DNA of 27,862 nucleotides, taken from contig LSSK01000757.1 in the NCBI GenBank assembly GCA_001969505.1, forward strand, positions 1-27,862, in the 5' to 3' direction. Below the pieces are notes generated by a model, which did not search any database, had not been told where the DNA came from, and saw only the letters and a list, made by a program, of their open reading frames with translations. This document shows positions 9,066 to 18,463 of this stretch, piece by piece (positions within the stretch are counted from its first letter, which is position 1; every line of letters begins with the position of its first letter). The position numbers were made by a program, and so were the translations under genes. Origin of the DNA: Zancudomyces culisetae (Eukaryota; Kickxellomycota; Harpellomycetes; Harpellales; Legeriomycetaceae).

Positions 9066-10040
9066 CTATTGAGAATACCCGATTATATGTTCAGCAAAGT
9101 CCCAATTTGTATCAAGAGAGTATGGCTCGGTTATTTCATATCCGCTTGTAGTAATCTTTGCCTTTTGTATCTTATTTAGCGATCTAGCATCGCGGTAAAA
9201 CAGGACACGCATGCAAGTATCTAGTATTTCGCTTGCTTGCTGCTCAGTTAGAGCCATATATTTTTGCCTTTGTCTTTCTTGATGATCAACATCCTGGTTT
9301 TCCTGGCTTGACAAATCGCCTTCAACGTGTTTTCGCAAAATAGGAAGAGCCAAATGCGCTCCGTAGCCAGTGGCCATCACGTTATCGACAAAGGTGGTTC
9401 CATATAAATCAACAAATCCCAAGAATGCCTCACCCTGTTTTCCATCTCCAGCGGTGCTACCACTTGGATTTTCACCGGATTGCTCATAGCCGGCAATAAT
9501 GAATTTGTTCCAAAGTGGGTTTACTTTACTCCGTCTCGCATACATTAGTGAAGACACAAATCTGTATATCGATTTCGCACCAATAAATTGCCCATCATCA
9601 ATGGCATGTTCACGTTCCAGCAGTTGATCGAGTTCGCGCTGAACATATTGGAAATCTGAAATATCCCCAGATCCAGCAATCAGAGTTGAGGGTCCTGCAG
9701 GATGTATCCGCTGTACGTTTCGGAAACGTGCCAAACTGCCATAGCTGGCCAAACAATCAGCGGCAAGCATTATGCCATCCTTATATTTAAGTGCAATAAC
9801 TGAGGTGCCGGTTACTATTGGTGATCTATATTTATAATCACATTTTAATTTCGGTATTATTGTCGCCTGTCTGATATTTTGCTACCTTGAATCCCCCTTG
9901 TTTGAATTAGTGGCAATTTTTGACAGAAAGATAGAAAAAAATATAATAATGCTGTATACTTACGTTGTGTGTTTATAAACACCGTCTTCGGTAACGGTAG
10001 AGGCCTTTCCGATCCCATTCGCATGATTTGCCGTTTGCAT
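9066..10040 (-). CDS. PRE4: 20S proteasome subunit beta-7 (Pre4)
   Basis: Two exons: 10040-9964 (25 codons plus two bases) and 9825-9066. The intron 9963-9826 is 138 nt, starts GTAAGT, ends ATATAG and contains ACTAAT. The product has 278 residues. The join gives KHTTSPIVTGTSVIALKY, which matches the start of the mature beta-7 fold (NPMVTGTSVI in yeast). Further signatures are MLAADCLASYGS, GSGDISDFQYVQ, YARRSKVNPLWNKFIIAGYE, ATGYGAHLALPILR and MRVLFYRDARS. Beta-7 is a structural, non-catalytic ring subunit that contacts the opposite ring through its C-terminal tail and flanks the caspase-like site. Length agrees with yeast Pre4 (266). The region between blocks (about residues 145-165, ESGENPSGSTAGDGKQGE) is a slightly expanded loop. 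No Rpn4-type GGTGGCAAA lies in the 1.2 kb upstream. Confidence 0.97.
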
Positions 10041-10523
10041 TGTGCTATAAATTTGCTATTGTTTTATTTATACTGCTACACTTTTTTTGTATTTATTAGA
10101 GGTGTTTATTTTTGTGATTTATTTACTTTGAAATAGTTAATTGAAAGCCTGCTGGAATTCAAATGGTGTTGTAAACGTAAGCGGATAAAAAAAAAAAGCT
10201 GACAAAATTGGAAAAATAAGAGCTATTCCTAAAAAATGGTTGGTGAGTTTGCTGTGATTGTAAAAAAGAAATATGTGAAGTGTAAAGATGAAAATTACTG
10301 ACAAAAATATACACAAGCTCCAGCTGTTTCGATCGACTCTAAGGCTTGTCGAGACTATATTCTTCTCAGCATGATGAGAATAAGCTTATCTATTAGAGAA
10401 TTGAGCAGAGTGGGGTTTTCAAAGTATTGCCGAGTTGAGAATATTAAAGAAATACTCAGAACAGAGAGATAATATTATTCTTATTTTGAAAATGTGACTT
10501 GAAGCACATCATTTGTACATAAA

Positions 10524-10622
10524 TTGAGTGATGATAAACCAGCTACTGAGAATATTTTGAGTTTATGTTTGTACAAAGTATACTGCATGCTTATAAAATC
10601 AACTGGAAACGACCTGAAACAA
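10524..10622 (+). ncRNA. Weak C/D-box snoRNA candidate
   Basis: C box GTGATGA at 10528-10534, an internal CTGA at 10546-10549 and a terminal CTGA at 10614-10617 give the right overall size (about 95 nt). The flanks AAATTG and CAAATT could pair with one mismatch. The 9 nt before the internal CTGA (AACCAGCTA) are complementary to the conserved large-subunit rRNA segment UAGCUGGUU as I remember it. However, no C' box is evident, spacing from C to D' is tight, and the implied target is not a modification site I know. Treat it as a lead only. Confidence 0.15.
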
Positions 10623-10812
10623 ATTACAGCACATAAACACTGAAAGAAGAGAAAAGCTAGTGGATAGTGAGGTACTACTCAAATATTGGAAAAGTAAAGG
10701 TCGTGCTTGCTCTTTTGGACACAAGCGTTTATGTTTTCCAAAAAAATATATATAAAAAGCTAGAAAGCACAAGAGAATTGATATTATTTGTATCATAAAA
10801 GAAAGGAAAAGA

Positions 10813-10822
10813 GGGGGGGGGG
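10813..10822. repeat. G10 homopolymer
   Basis: Run of ten G in AT-rich noncoding DNA, one of four such G/C runs of 9-10 nt in this window (7114-7123, 10813-10822, 16415-16423, 22088-22097). Confidence 0.9.
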
Positions 10823-11245
10823 AAGTAGGACTAAAACATACATCAACAACCCTTCAGTAGTATTTTGGTAGTTTGTAGCATAAAAAATTTAGTACGAGTA
10901 GAATAAGCTGTTTTTATTGCTACCGTAGATTTATTAGTATCAGTGTATTCTAGTAGTAAAGCAGTAGATAATAATAAAGACAGTGGTATGATTACAGTAA
11001 ATGGATGAAATGAACTGAGTGTACTATTTTGATACTTGGTGGAGAGAGGGTCGAAGAAATGGAGTCCGAAAAAGTATGAAAAAATTCAATATACTGACCC
11101 AATATTCGCAACATATTGCATGCTTATTATGTGGTATTTCTGGTATCCGAATAAATACTGTCAGTAGTGGAGTCTTTTTTCAATATTAACCTTTGACTCG
11201 TTGTAAGTCACTATTGATACTGCATAAATATCTTTGATAACTTTA

Positions 11246-11548
11246 CTATTCCTGCTGTTGTTGTTGTTGTTGTTGTTGTTGAGCTCTCAAGTTTAGGAGA
11301 ATCTCTTTGTGTTGCAGCAAATCTTTTGTATAACTTCCTTTGTACATTGCACCCGAGGCACCCATAGCTGCCATTGAGGAGAAGAGATTGATTCTACTGT
11401 TGAATTTCAGCACAGTTCTGCCAAAGATGTTGGCAATCAGAAACCCCATCCCGCCAAACAATACGCTAGAATACAGTGCCTTTCGTTTGATTTTTTCGTC
11501 AGACCAAATGTTATCAACGGTCATTGACTCTTTACTAAAAAAATCCAT
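11246..11548 (-). CDS. Small predicted two-helix membrane protein with poly-Gln tail
   Basis: 100 residues, no intron. Two hydrophobic segments are visible: about 29-48 (ALYSSVLFGGMGFLIANIFG), with a GGMG helix-packing motif, and about 53-70 (INLFSSMAAMGASGAMYKG), with small-xxx-small spacing. They are separated by a short basic loop (KFNSR). The N-terminus is acidic-to-basic (SDEKIKRK). The C-terminus is an amphipathic stretch followed by ten Gln encoded mainly by CAA. The hairpin topology resembles small mitochondrial inner-membrane proteins such as Mic10 or respiratory-chain assembly factors, but the residues do not let me assign one. It is 262 bp downstream of the RLI1 stop on the same strand and has its own spacer, consistent with a separate gene. 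A chance frame is possible but the helix pattern argues against it. Confidence 0.6.
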   Translation of the reverse strand: MDFFSKESMTVDNIWSDEKIKRKALYSSVLFGGMGFLIANIFGRTVLKFNSRINLFSSMAAMGASGAMYKGSYTKDLLQHKEILLNLRAQQQQQQQQQQE

Positions 11549-11810
11549 GATTCCTTTTGTTTTTTTTCTTCTTTCGAGCAGGACTTTTCGCTTGTCAATT
11601 GTTTAGTCGGATCCTTAAACAAAAATATTTAGTAAAAAGTAACAAGAGTTAGGTTATGGTAGATATCTTTAATCAAAGCCAGAGAAAATTCGTAATCAAG
11701 AATTTAACTAATCAAAATAGTAACGGATTGAAAAATCAACAAAAAAAAAACGATAAACAAGAATCAGGCAAAAAAATATATAAAAAAAGGGATGGCTGAG
11801 ATAGAGGAGA
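11549..11810. other. Spacer: RLI1 3' flank and promoter of the small gene
   Basis: 262 bp of AT-rich DNA with A-runs at 11740-11790 adjacent to the RLI1 stop. No coding content is visible. Confidence 0.45.
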
Positions 11811-13616
11811 TCACTCTTCTTCTTCCAAGAAGAAGTAGTTTCCAGCCAACTTTTGCTCTCTGTCCTTAAGGGAATCCAGCTTGTTGATTCTGGGTCTGTA
11901 GTTAGTAGGATCACGACGGAAAGTGATGTTGAGAGCCTGGAGGAATGTGTTCATACCAGTGAGTAGAGGCTGTGGAGAGTTGGCCTTGGCAGAAATGGAT
12001 GGTTTACCTTCCATAACAATAACACGGTCGGCCAGATAAGTAGCCATGATGAAATCGTGTTCTACAATAAATGCAGTCTTTTTTGCGTGTAGAATAAAGC
12101 GTTTGATGACCTTGGCAGTGATGATACGCTGTTCAGAGTCGAGGTATGCGGAAGGCTCATCAATCAAATAGATATCAGCAGGCTGGCCCATAGCCAACAC
12201 CAATGCCACACGCTGCAACTCACCACCGGAGAGGGTTTGTACATCGTTGTCGATGATTTCTTCGATACGTAGAGGCTTGACAACGTCGGTTTGGAACTGA
12301 GGATGCATAAACATGGAGCGGATTTTCTTGAGCAGCAACATGCGCACAGTGCCTTGGAATTTCGGTGCAATTTTCTGTGGCTTGTATGACACATTCAGTT
12401 CAGGTACTTCGATGTCACCATCTGGTTTCAACAATCCTGCAAGCATTCTAATCAATGTTGTTTTACCTGTTCCGTTTTCTCCGAGCAACACTATGATTTC
12501 AGAGTCAGTAAACGCTCCTGGGTCAATCTGCAGCTTAAAGTCTCCCATAGTCTTTTCCATTGCTCCATAGTTGTATCTGCGCTGTGATTCGATCTCCAAA
12601 TCATCTGCTGTTTCAGCCAACTTAAACGACAGCGAATGTTCACGGAATCGCAGATTCTCCGTTGGAATCATTCCTTCCAAAAATATGTTGATACCTTCAC
12701 GCACCGAAAATGGCATTGTCACAACACCATACACTGATGGCACACCGTACAACACACAGATAAAGTCTGACAAATAATCCAAAATCGACAAATCGTGTTC
12801 TACAGCAATTACATATATGCTGGGGTCCAAAAGCTCTCGGATCACTCGTGCCGCGTTCAACCGCTGTTTGACATCCAAATATGATGATGGCTCGTCAAAC
12901 ATATACACATCTGCCTTCTGCACACAGGTGGCTGCGATCGCAAATCGCTGCAACTCTCCTCCTGACAACTGTCCGACCTCTCGTTTCAGCACATCCTTCA
13001 GATCTAGCTTGGATACCAAATCGTTAAAGTTGTCCCGTTCGCATTTGCCTCTCAATAGTTCTCCTACCTCTCCGCGTACTGATCGTGGCATGGCATCTAC
13101 CCATTGTGGTTTGATGATTGCTCGCAGATCATCCTCAAGAATCTTGGTAAAGTAATTCTGCAACTCTGATCCTCTGAAATAGCGCAGGATTTCCTGCCAA
13201 TCTGGAGCATTCTCGAACCTTCCTAGATTTGGCTTCAACTTGCCCGAAAGTATTTTCAGTGCTGTAGATTTTCCAATTCCGTTTGTTCCTACCAATCCCA
13301 ATACTTGTCCTGGTCGTGGTGTTGGGAGTCTGTGGAGCTTGAATGCGTTTCCTCCATATCGATGTGTTGTCTCCTTTTCCAGATTTGCAGGAAGATTGAT
13401 AATCGTAATAGCTGAAAATGGACATTTTTTGATACACAACCCACATCCAATACACAGTTCTTCCGAAAGGCTCGCTATTTTACTACTTGGTGTAACCTCG
13501 ATACATAGCTTACCCACTCTGTTTACTGGACATATTTTTTTACATTCCTGTCTACATTTCTTGGGTTTGCACTTATCCTCGTTGATAATCGCAATCCTTG
13601 GGTTTTTATCCGACAT
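11811..13616 (-). CDS. RLI1: ABCE1/Rli1, Fe-S ABC ATPase for ribosome recycling
   Basis: 601 residues, no intron; yeast Rli1 is 608. ABCE1 splits 80S and post-termination complexes together with eRF1 or Dom34 and acts in initiation and 40S export. The N-terminal Fe-S domain has all cluster cysteines: C16, C21, C25, C29, C38, then C55, C58, C61 and C65 ([11 protein letters not shown]). NBD1 has Walker [10 protein letters not shown] around 110-118 and signature [11 protein letters not shown]2 has GENGTGKTT and LSGGELQR, with Walker B regions [12 protein letters not shown] and [12 protein letters not shown]. The hinge and the C-terminal block RPRINKLDS...[10 protein letters not shown] are typical. 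The acidic EEEE end replaces the usual short tail. Two CTG codons sit at invariant leucines (TYLADRV and RINKLDS), which supports CUG=Leu. Two A/T elements like RRPE lie about 460-560 bp upstream. Confidence 0.98.
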   Translation of the reverse strand: MSDKNPRIAIINEDKCKPKKCRQECKKICPVNRVGKLCIEVTPSSKIASLSEELCIGCGLCIKKCPFSAITIINLPANLEKETTHRYGGNAFKLHRLPTPRPGQVLGLVGTNGIGKSTALKILSGKLKPNLGRFENAPDWQEILRYFRGSELQNYFTKILEDDLRAIIKPQWVDAMPRSVRGEVGELLRGKCERDNFNDLVSKLDLKDVLKREVGQLSGGELQRFAIAATCVQKADVYMFDEPSSYLDVKQRLNAARVIRELLDPSIYVIAVEHDLSILDYLSDFICVLYGVPSVYGVVTMPFSVREGINIFLEGMIPTENLRFREHSLSFKLAETADDLEIESQRRYNYGAMEKTMGDFKLQIDPGAFTDSEIIVLLGENGTGKTTLIRMLAGLLKPDGDIEVPELNVSYKPQKIAPKFQGTVRMLLLKKIRSMFMHPQFQTDVVKPLRIEEIIDNDVQTLSGGELQRVALVLAMGQPADIYLIDEPSAYLDSEQRIITAKVIKRFILHAKKTAFIVEHDFIMATYLADRVIVMEGKPSISAKANSPQPLLTGMNTFLQALNITFRRDPTNYRPRINKLDSLKDREQKLAGNYFFLEEEE

Positions 13617-14075
13617 TCTATTTATCCAGCAGTTAGAAATTTATTTATGCTTTATCATCTACACTATAACCACAATTGTAAACAAAGGGGTTGACTACTT
13701 GCCTGTTTTATGCCTGTCTTTTTTTAACCTTTTTCTGTTGTATTATTGACAAAATTGTTCGTATATAACAACAGATTGTAAATCCTCCTTCGTTGACTGG
13801 ATTACACAACCTTTGGTGTTTTTGTTTTCTATCGTTCTTGTGATGAATTTACTTTTTAAAAAGTACTCAACGATAGAATCAATATATTTAAACTTTAACA
13901 AGCAAAAATATATTATAATATATCAAATCTTCCAGTCTGGATTCTCTGTTTTCTAATTCGCTACGATTTATTTTTCTACCTTAATTCCATTTGATTACCT
14001 TTACTTGTTCTTCACATTTCATATATTTAGGCCCACTGTTTTCATTTTCCCCTCACCCCCAGCCAAAAGATACTC

Positions 14076-14089
14076 AAAAAAAATTTTTT
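14076..14089. promoter_or_regulatory. RRPE-like A8T6 element upstream of RLI1
   Basis: A8T6 preceded by CTC, containing the AAAAATTTTT core of the ribosome-biogenesis RRPE motif. It lies about 470 bp before the RLI1 ATG. The sister copy is at 14161-14175. A structural A/T tract is the alternative explanation. Confidence 0.4.
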
Positions 14090-14160
14090 CATTTAAACTA
14101 TTTCCTTTTGTAAAGGACAGGCCAAAGGATTTCACAAATCACCATTCAATATGAAGGCTC

Positions 14161-14175
14161 AAAAAAAATTTTTTT
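14161..14175. promoter_or_regulatory. Second RRPE-like A8T7 element upstream of RLI1
   Basis: A8T7 preceded by CTC, the same arrangement as at 14076. The pair is 85 bp apart, centre to centre, and could act together in the RLI1 promoter. Confidence 0.4.
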
Positions 14176-14688
14176 CCTAATTTTCCTGAAAAACATAGCT
14201 ATTTTACAACTAAAACTGCGCTTTAGATTATTGTTATTATTTTTTTATTACCAATTTGATGCTTTTCCCAAAATGCAATCAAAGAGTGTGGCAATAGTGC
14301 TCAATATATCACCACCTCGCCCCACCAATTATGTATTCCTCAGGGCTTTCAGTTATTAATGTCTCTGTACTGTGTTTTGTGAAAGAAATAATTAGCTTTT
14401 ACCTATAAGGCATTTTGATGTACAACAAGTAAACTACAAAATTAATACTCGGATGCTTTGACTAAAGTATTGGTGCACCTGTACGCTTTACGTGGCTATA
14501 AATAGGCGTATTATTTTTTAAAGTTGCTGATATAGATTACGTGGGAAGGACACAAAAGTCTTGCGATTTCTTTTTCCCACACTGTTTAAACTTGTATTTA
14601 ATGCATAAATCCTTTTTTGTTTGATCAAAAAGCCCACTAGACTCTAAACTATACCTAATTGGGACCAAATTCTCGCCCGAAAATATCT

Positions 14689-16162
14689 CTACTTCAATAA
14701 AAAACCCAATAGCCTATCCAATCCCAGCTCCAATGTCTCCCATGGTATAGCAAGTATTATTCTGAACCACCCCGGTTCAGTGGATTTAAATGGCTGACCT
14801 GATACAATACAAACTCTTCCTATGTTTATCGCACTCGCCCACATTTCACCTTCATCATCAAATGTCAGCTGCTCGACGGATGTGACTTGTGCTTGGCCTG
14901 GTCGCAGATTCTTATTCTTCCATACCATCAACTGCCTGCGCAAATCAACCCAAATATACACACCGGCACATGCAGAAACATATGAAACGTTGTTTCGCGT
15001 CAGATACTCAGTAATCTTGTAGTAGTTTTCTTTTAGCCTGCGCTGGTTCGTGCTAATAAAGTTATCTATGAATTCGGTATCAGAAAGAAAATTTGTAACC
15101 AGCGAATCTGTTGTGCTGGAGATGAAATAGATTTTGCTAATAACTTTAGCTGCTATAACAAAATTCTTGTTGAATGGAGACACGACCCATCCCATCCGCA
15201 AACCATTCATGCAGAAATCTTTGCTCAAGCCGTGAAGAACAATAACCAAAGATGGATCGATGATTTCGCTCAAATTTTCAAATGATAATACTGATTTGAA
15301 TGGATAAACCACGTCTGTATTGTCGCTTTTATCTGTGGATACATCTTCCGGCGTTCTGTATACTGATAATGCATATATTTCATCCATAACAACATAAATG
15401 CTGTGACGATTTGCAAACCTCAGTAAAGCCTTGATAGTTCTTTCGGGGTAGCATTTCCCAAGTGGGTTATGTGGGTTGCACACAACTAGAACTTTCGGTG
15501 TTATCTCACCACTTTTCTTCAACTCGGTTATTTTTGCTTCAAAATATTTCACTTGATCCTCACTTTCCACTTCATTAACAGGGACATAAACAGGGTATAC
15601 TCGACCGCGGGATTTAACATACATGTCGGTTTCAAACTTTGAATAAAAAGGCGCAGAAACAAGTATGGCATCACCAGGATTGCACATAACACTTGTTAAT
15701 AAATCGAGAGCAGCTGTACAGCCGTTAGTTACTATTATATCATCAGGTACAATATTGTGGTGGGGCATAAAATGCCGGTTAATCACGCCAGAAATAGCCG
15801 TTCGTAGCTTCACAGACCCATACGAAGACCCATAATCAAGATTCTATGGATAAAGTTGTATGAATATCATGTTTTGGTATTGTGTGCGTTTAAGGTGTTT
15901 TATGTGAACGATAAATCTGTTGTATAAAAGTGAGTGTGTATATTACATGTTTTTCGATCCTGTTTGCCTTGTTCAAAAACTGGAGAATCTCATTTTCATT
16001 AAGTTTGTTGACAGCAACTGCCAAGTCTATAATTCCATTGCTGCATGTTGCTTTGTCGTAAGGTGGTACACTTTTTTCTATTCTTGTTTCCGAAGCCTGC
16101 TGTGAAGCATGTATGTTTTCTTTGGATATTTCGGATAAACCGTGTTCGCCGCTCATTTCCAT
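14689..16162 (-). CDS. PLP-dependent aminotransferase, 1-aminocyclopropane-1-carboxylate-synthase-like
   Basis: Two exons: 16162-15947 and 15843-14689. The intron 15946-15844 is 103 nt, GTAATA...CATAG. The product has 456 residues. The join gives RIEKHNLDYGSSYGSVKLRTAI, matching the YGD-x-x-G-S-x-x-L-R block of fold-type I ACC-synthase-like enzymes. Other blocks are GIIDLAVAVNKLNENEI (early exon 1), VTNGCTAALDLL, SAPFYSKFETDM, CNPHNPLGKCYP (residues 194-205), DEIYALSVY with Asp226 for the PLP ring nitrogen, HGLSKDFCMNGLRMGWV with Lys280 as the Schiff-base lysine, and EPGWFRIILA. Fungal members may be ACC synthases or ordinary aminotransferases acting on alanine, aromatic or kynurenine-type substrates. 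Sequence alone does not decide. No targeting signal is evident. It is on the same strand as the MFS transporter, 665 bp downstream of it. Confidence 0.92.
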
Positions 16163-16827
16163 AAAAAAAATCCTTTATTGCCTGGTCTTTTTAAGCTCTC
16201 ACCAATATTTTTGTGTTTTATAATCAAGTTTGTTTTTTTATCACATTGAATATACCAAGAAACTGTTATATAAAGCAAGTTATAAATGGATTTTACATAA
16301 TACATACCTAACCAATCCTTCTAGGTTCCTCTGTGGGCTAGTAGGGGGTTCTAGTATAAAATCCCACAAATGGAAGGAGGATATGGGGATACTACTCAAA
16401 CTATTTTAACTTTAGGGGGGGGGATGAGAGAATGTGAGATTGAAAAGGTGAAAATCTTACATTTACACGTTCGTCTAGAAGCACCTTATCCACCAAAAGT
16501 CAGTTCAAAGTTGATATACGGTTGTTTACAACATCCAAACTTAGCCATTTCCTTTGCCTCCAGTTCGAAACGTGTTTTAGGCGTCATACATCTTCAAACA
16601 ACACTTGGTGGTGCATTTGAGCGCTCAGTGGGCAATAAATCATTTTTACAACCAAACTAGTTTCCAACTTTTAGGAGCAAGTACAGCATCTAACATTTCC
16701 TATTACACTTTATTGAATAATGCTTAATAAAGTAACAGGTATCAAAAGTTTTAGTCAGTACAACTATAAATATTTGCTTGAAGTGATAATGCGGTTTATG
16801 AAAATAAAACAATATTTGTGGTAAAAA
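16163..16827. other. Aminotransferase promoter and transporter 3' flank
   Basis: 665 bp. It contains a G9 homopolymer at 16415-16423, the direct repeat-like CTAGGTTCCTC / CTAGTAGGGGGTTCTAG near 16320-16355, and TATA-like TTATATAAAG at 16265-16274. The 96-codon plus-strand frame at 16370-16660 runs through the G9 run and shows no family features. I regard it as chance. Confidence 0.5.
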
Positions 16828-18273
16828 TTATAGTGTGTATCTAAATGCAGGATGGTCATCATACAAAAGAATTTGTTCCTCTTCGCTTAAATGAGATACA
16901 TCAATTGGGTTCTGTTCCTTTTGTTTATTGACTTTTGCGTAGTGCACAACCATTACTGCGGTTAGCAAAATTGATAGTCCGAGTAGACCGATTGTGGCTG
17001 CATTTCCCAAATAATAGTGTGGGGCATAGGTTGCTGTAAACATGACTGGGATTACGGCTCCTGTGACATTTCCAATGGTAAAGATTGCTGCTGAAACCAT
17101 CAATCTTTTTCCAATACCACCTTGATTCACTGAGACCCAGGAAAGGAAAATTGGGAAAGATGGATATATACCAAGTCCTGATAGTGCAAATGAGATGAGA
17201 CGAAGGGTACCGTTCTTTGAAAATGTCAATATTGTGTAAAATACAACGGATATGGTTTGGAAAACAAAGAATTGGGTGGTGAGAGGTATACGCTTAGGAA
17301 TGAATAGTGTTATTATTATACCAACTACTCCAAGCGCGCCAGGAAGTGTTGCCAAGTATGTAGCTCTAACACTGCTGTATCCCAATCCTTTCATGAGTGT
17401 GGGTCCGAAAATACTAACGGTGTTAATTCCAGTGATACATCCAAAGTTTGCAGCACAAAACAGCAAAACTTTCCAGTCAAAGATAGCCCTAATTGTAGAT
17501 TTGAGAGTCAGCTTGCTCTTGGTTGCAAGTCCCTGATCGGCGCGTAGTCTCTTTACCAGCAGTTTTCTTTGATCATAGCTCAAAAATTTGCACGTTTCGG
17601 GGTAGTCCTGGAGGATAAAGAAGGAAAGTACCGCTATCATAAAAGTTACTGCTCCTTCTACAATAAAAATCATCTGGTATGGTTCAAGTGTTCCTTTTAC
17701 CGAAGCAAGCCCAGCAGCAAGCGGACTTCCAATTAGTACTGAAATTGGAAGAGCACCAAAAAATAATGACATTCGTGCACCGACTTCATCTCTGGTATAC
17801 CAATAAGGCAGATAAGCAAATACTCCTGGTGTGAAGCCAGATTCGACTGCGCCAAGAATTGATCTAAACATAATAATAAGTCCACCAGATTTTGCAAGCG
17901 CCTGCAGCATACATGCAACTGACCAAAGCCCCGCGATAAGTGAAAACCAGTATCTTGGTCTAAACTTTTTCAAAATCACGTTTGCTGGCAACTCAAGAGT
18001 GGTATAGAATATATAAAATGAAGCAGTGACCAGAGCTTCTTCGGCTTTAGTGAGTTTCAAATCAGCTCTCAATCCATTAACCAGTGCGGCACCAATATTG
18101 GATCTATCCATATACGATCCCACGTAGAGCAACATCAGTACAGGCATTAGACGGATATCTAGTCTTCTGGTAATTGATTTTGCCATCTTCTGTTCGGTGT
18201 CAGTCAAGATGACTTCGGTGTTGATGACGGCCTTATCTTCATCGTCATATACAAATACCTCTTCCTTCACCAT
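16828..18273 (-). CDS. MFS transporter of the anion:cation symporter (Dal5/Tna1-like) family
   Basis: 481 residues, no intron. About 12 membrane helices alternate through the protein. The N-terminal signature RRLDIRLMPVLMLLYVGSYM runs into DRSNIG at 56-61, which is the hallmark of the fungal ACS family (allantoate, nicotinate, pantothenate, vitamin and siderophore-type permeases). GAVESGFTPGVFAYLPYWYT (141-160) matches its AEAGxxPG loop. DYPETCKFLS (223-232) is the conserved central-loop motif. The acidic cytosolic C-tail (SHLSEEEQILLYDDHPAFRY, residues near 461-480) is typical. Plasma-membrane uptake of an organic anion or vitamin is expected. The substrate cannot be read from sequence. Upstream, three GATAA-type sites lie within 90 bp (about 18302-18375), compatible with nitrogen control but common by chance. 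The ATG context is AACCATGG. Confidence 0.94.
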   Translation of the reverse strand: MVKEEVFVYDDEDKAVINTEVILTDTEQKMAKSITRRLDIRLMPVLMLLYVGSYMDRSNIGAALVNGLRADLKLTKAEEALVTASFYIFYTTLELPANVILKKFRPRYWFSLIAGLWSVACMLQALAKSGGLIIMFRSILGAVESGFTPGVFAYLPYWYTRDEVGARMSLFFGALPISVLIGSPLAAGLASVKGTLEPYQMIFIVEGAVTFMIAVLSFFILQDYPETCKFLSYDQRKLLVKRLRADQGLATKSKLTLKSTIRAIFDWKVLLFCAANFGCITGINTVSIFGPTLMKGLGYSSVRATYLATLPGALGVVGIIITLFIPKRIPLTTQFFVFQTISVVFYTILTFSKNGTLRLISFALSGLGIYPSFPIFLSWVSVNQGGIGKRLMVSAAIFTIGNVTGAVIPVMFTATYAPHYYLGNAATIGLLGLSILLTAVMVVHYAKVNKQKEQNPIDVSHLSEEEQILLYDDHPAFRYTL

Positions 18274-18436
18274 GGTTAACTACTTTTGACGGCTTTTTTT
18301 AGAGGATAAAAGTGCTTTTGCTGTGATGTTTACAAGAATATATTATAAGTAGTAGTTATCAATAAATTTATCTTTTTCTAACGAATAAGTAAACAATCAA
18401 GCAAGACGATTGAGGATTAATCGCGTTTTATAGTTT

Positions 18437-18463
18437 TTTCTCTTTTTCTCTTTTTCTCTTTTC
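18437..18463. repeat. 8-bp pyrimidine tandem repeat (CTCTTTTT, about 3 copies)
   Basis: Imperfect tandem CTCTTTTT units in the transporter upstream region, about 165-190 bp before its ATG. This is a purely C/T strand and may exclude nucleosomes. Confidence 0.7.

Larger units (their letters stand above)
10041..11245. other. 1.2-kb noncoding region between PRE4 and the small membrane-protein gene
   Basis: Promoter of PRE4 plus the 3' flank of the 11246 gene. Contents: a hairpin TTCTCA/TGAGAA near 10362-10379, C/D-box-like motifs at 10528-10617 (separate entry), and a G10 run at 10813-10822 in a purine-rich strand. Many stops interrupt every frame and no protein-like frame is visible. No tRNA boxes were seen. 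Confidence 0.55.
13617..14688. promoter_or_regulatory. RLI1 promoter and aminotransferase 3' flank
   Basis: 1.07 kb. It holds two nearly identical elements, CTC followed by A8T6 (14076-14089) and CTC followed by A8T7 (14161-14175), 85 bp apart. Near the middle is AACTTTTTAAAAAGT-type self-complementary sequence (about 13850-13864). Pyrimidine-rich stretches occur near 14040-14060. No coding frame with protein-like content was recognised. Confidence 0.55.

Noticed and set aside
16555-16575. AGTTCGAAAC resembling a tRNA T-loop
   Set aside because: Flanking bases do not form a T-stem, and no A box lies upstream.
16370-16660. 96-codon plus-strand frame
   Set aside because: Runs through the G9 homopolymer (encoding GGG), has no recognisable motif, and sits in the aminotransferase promoter.
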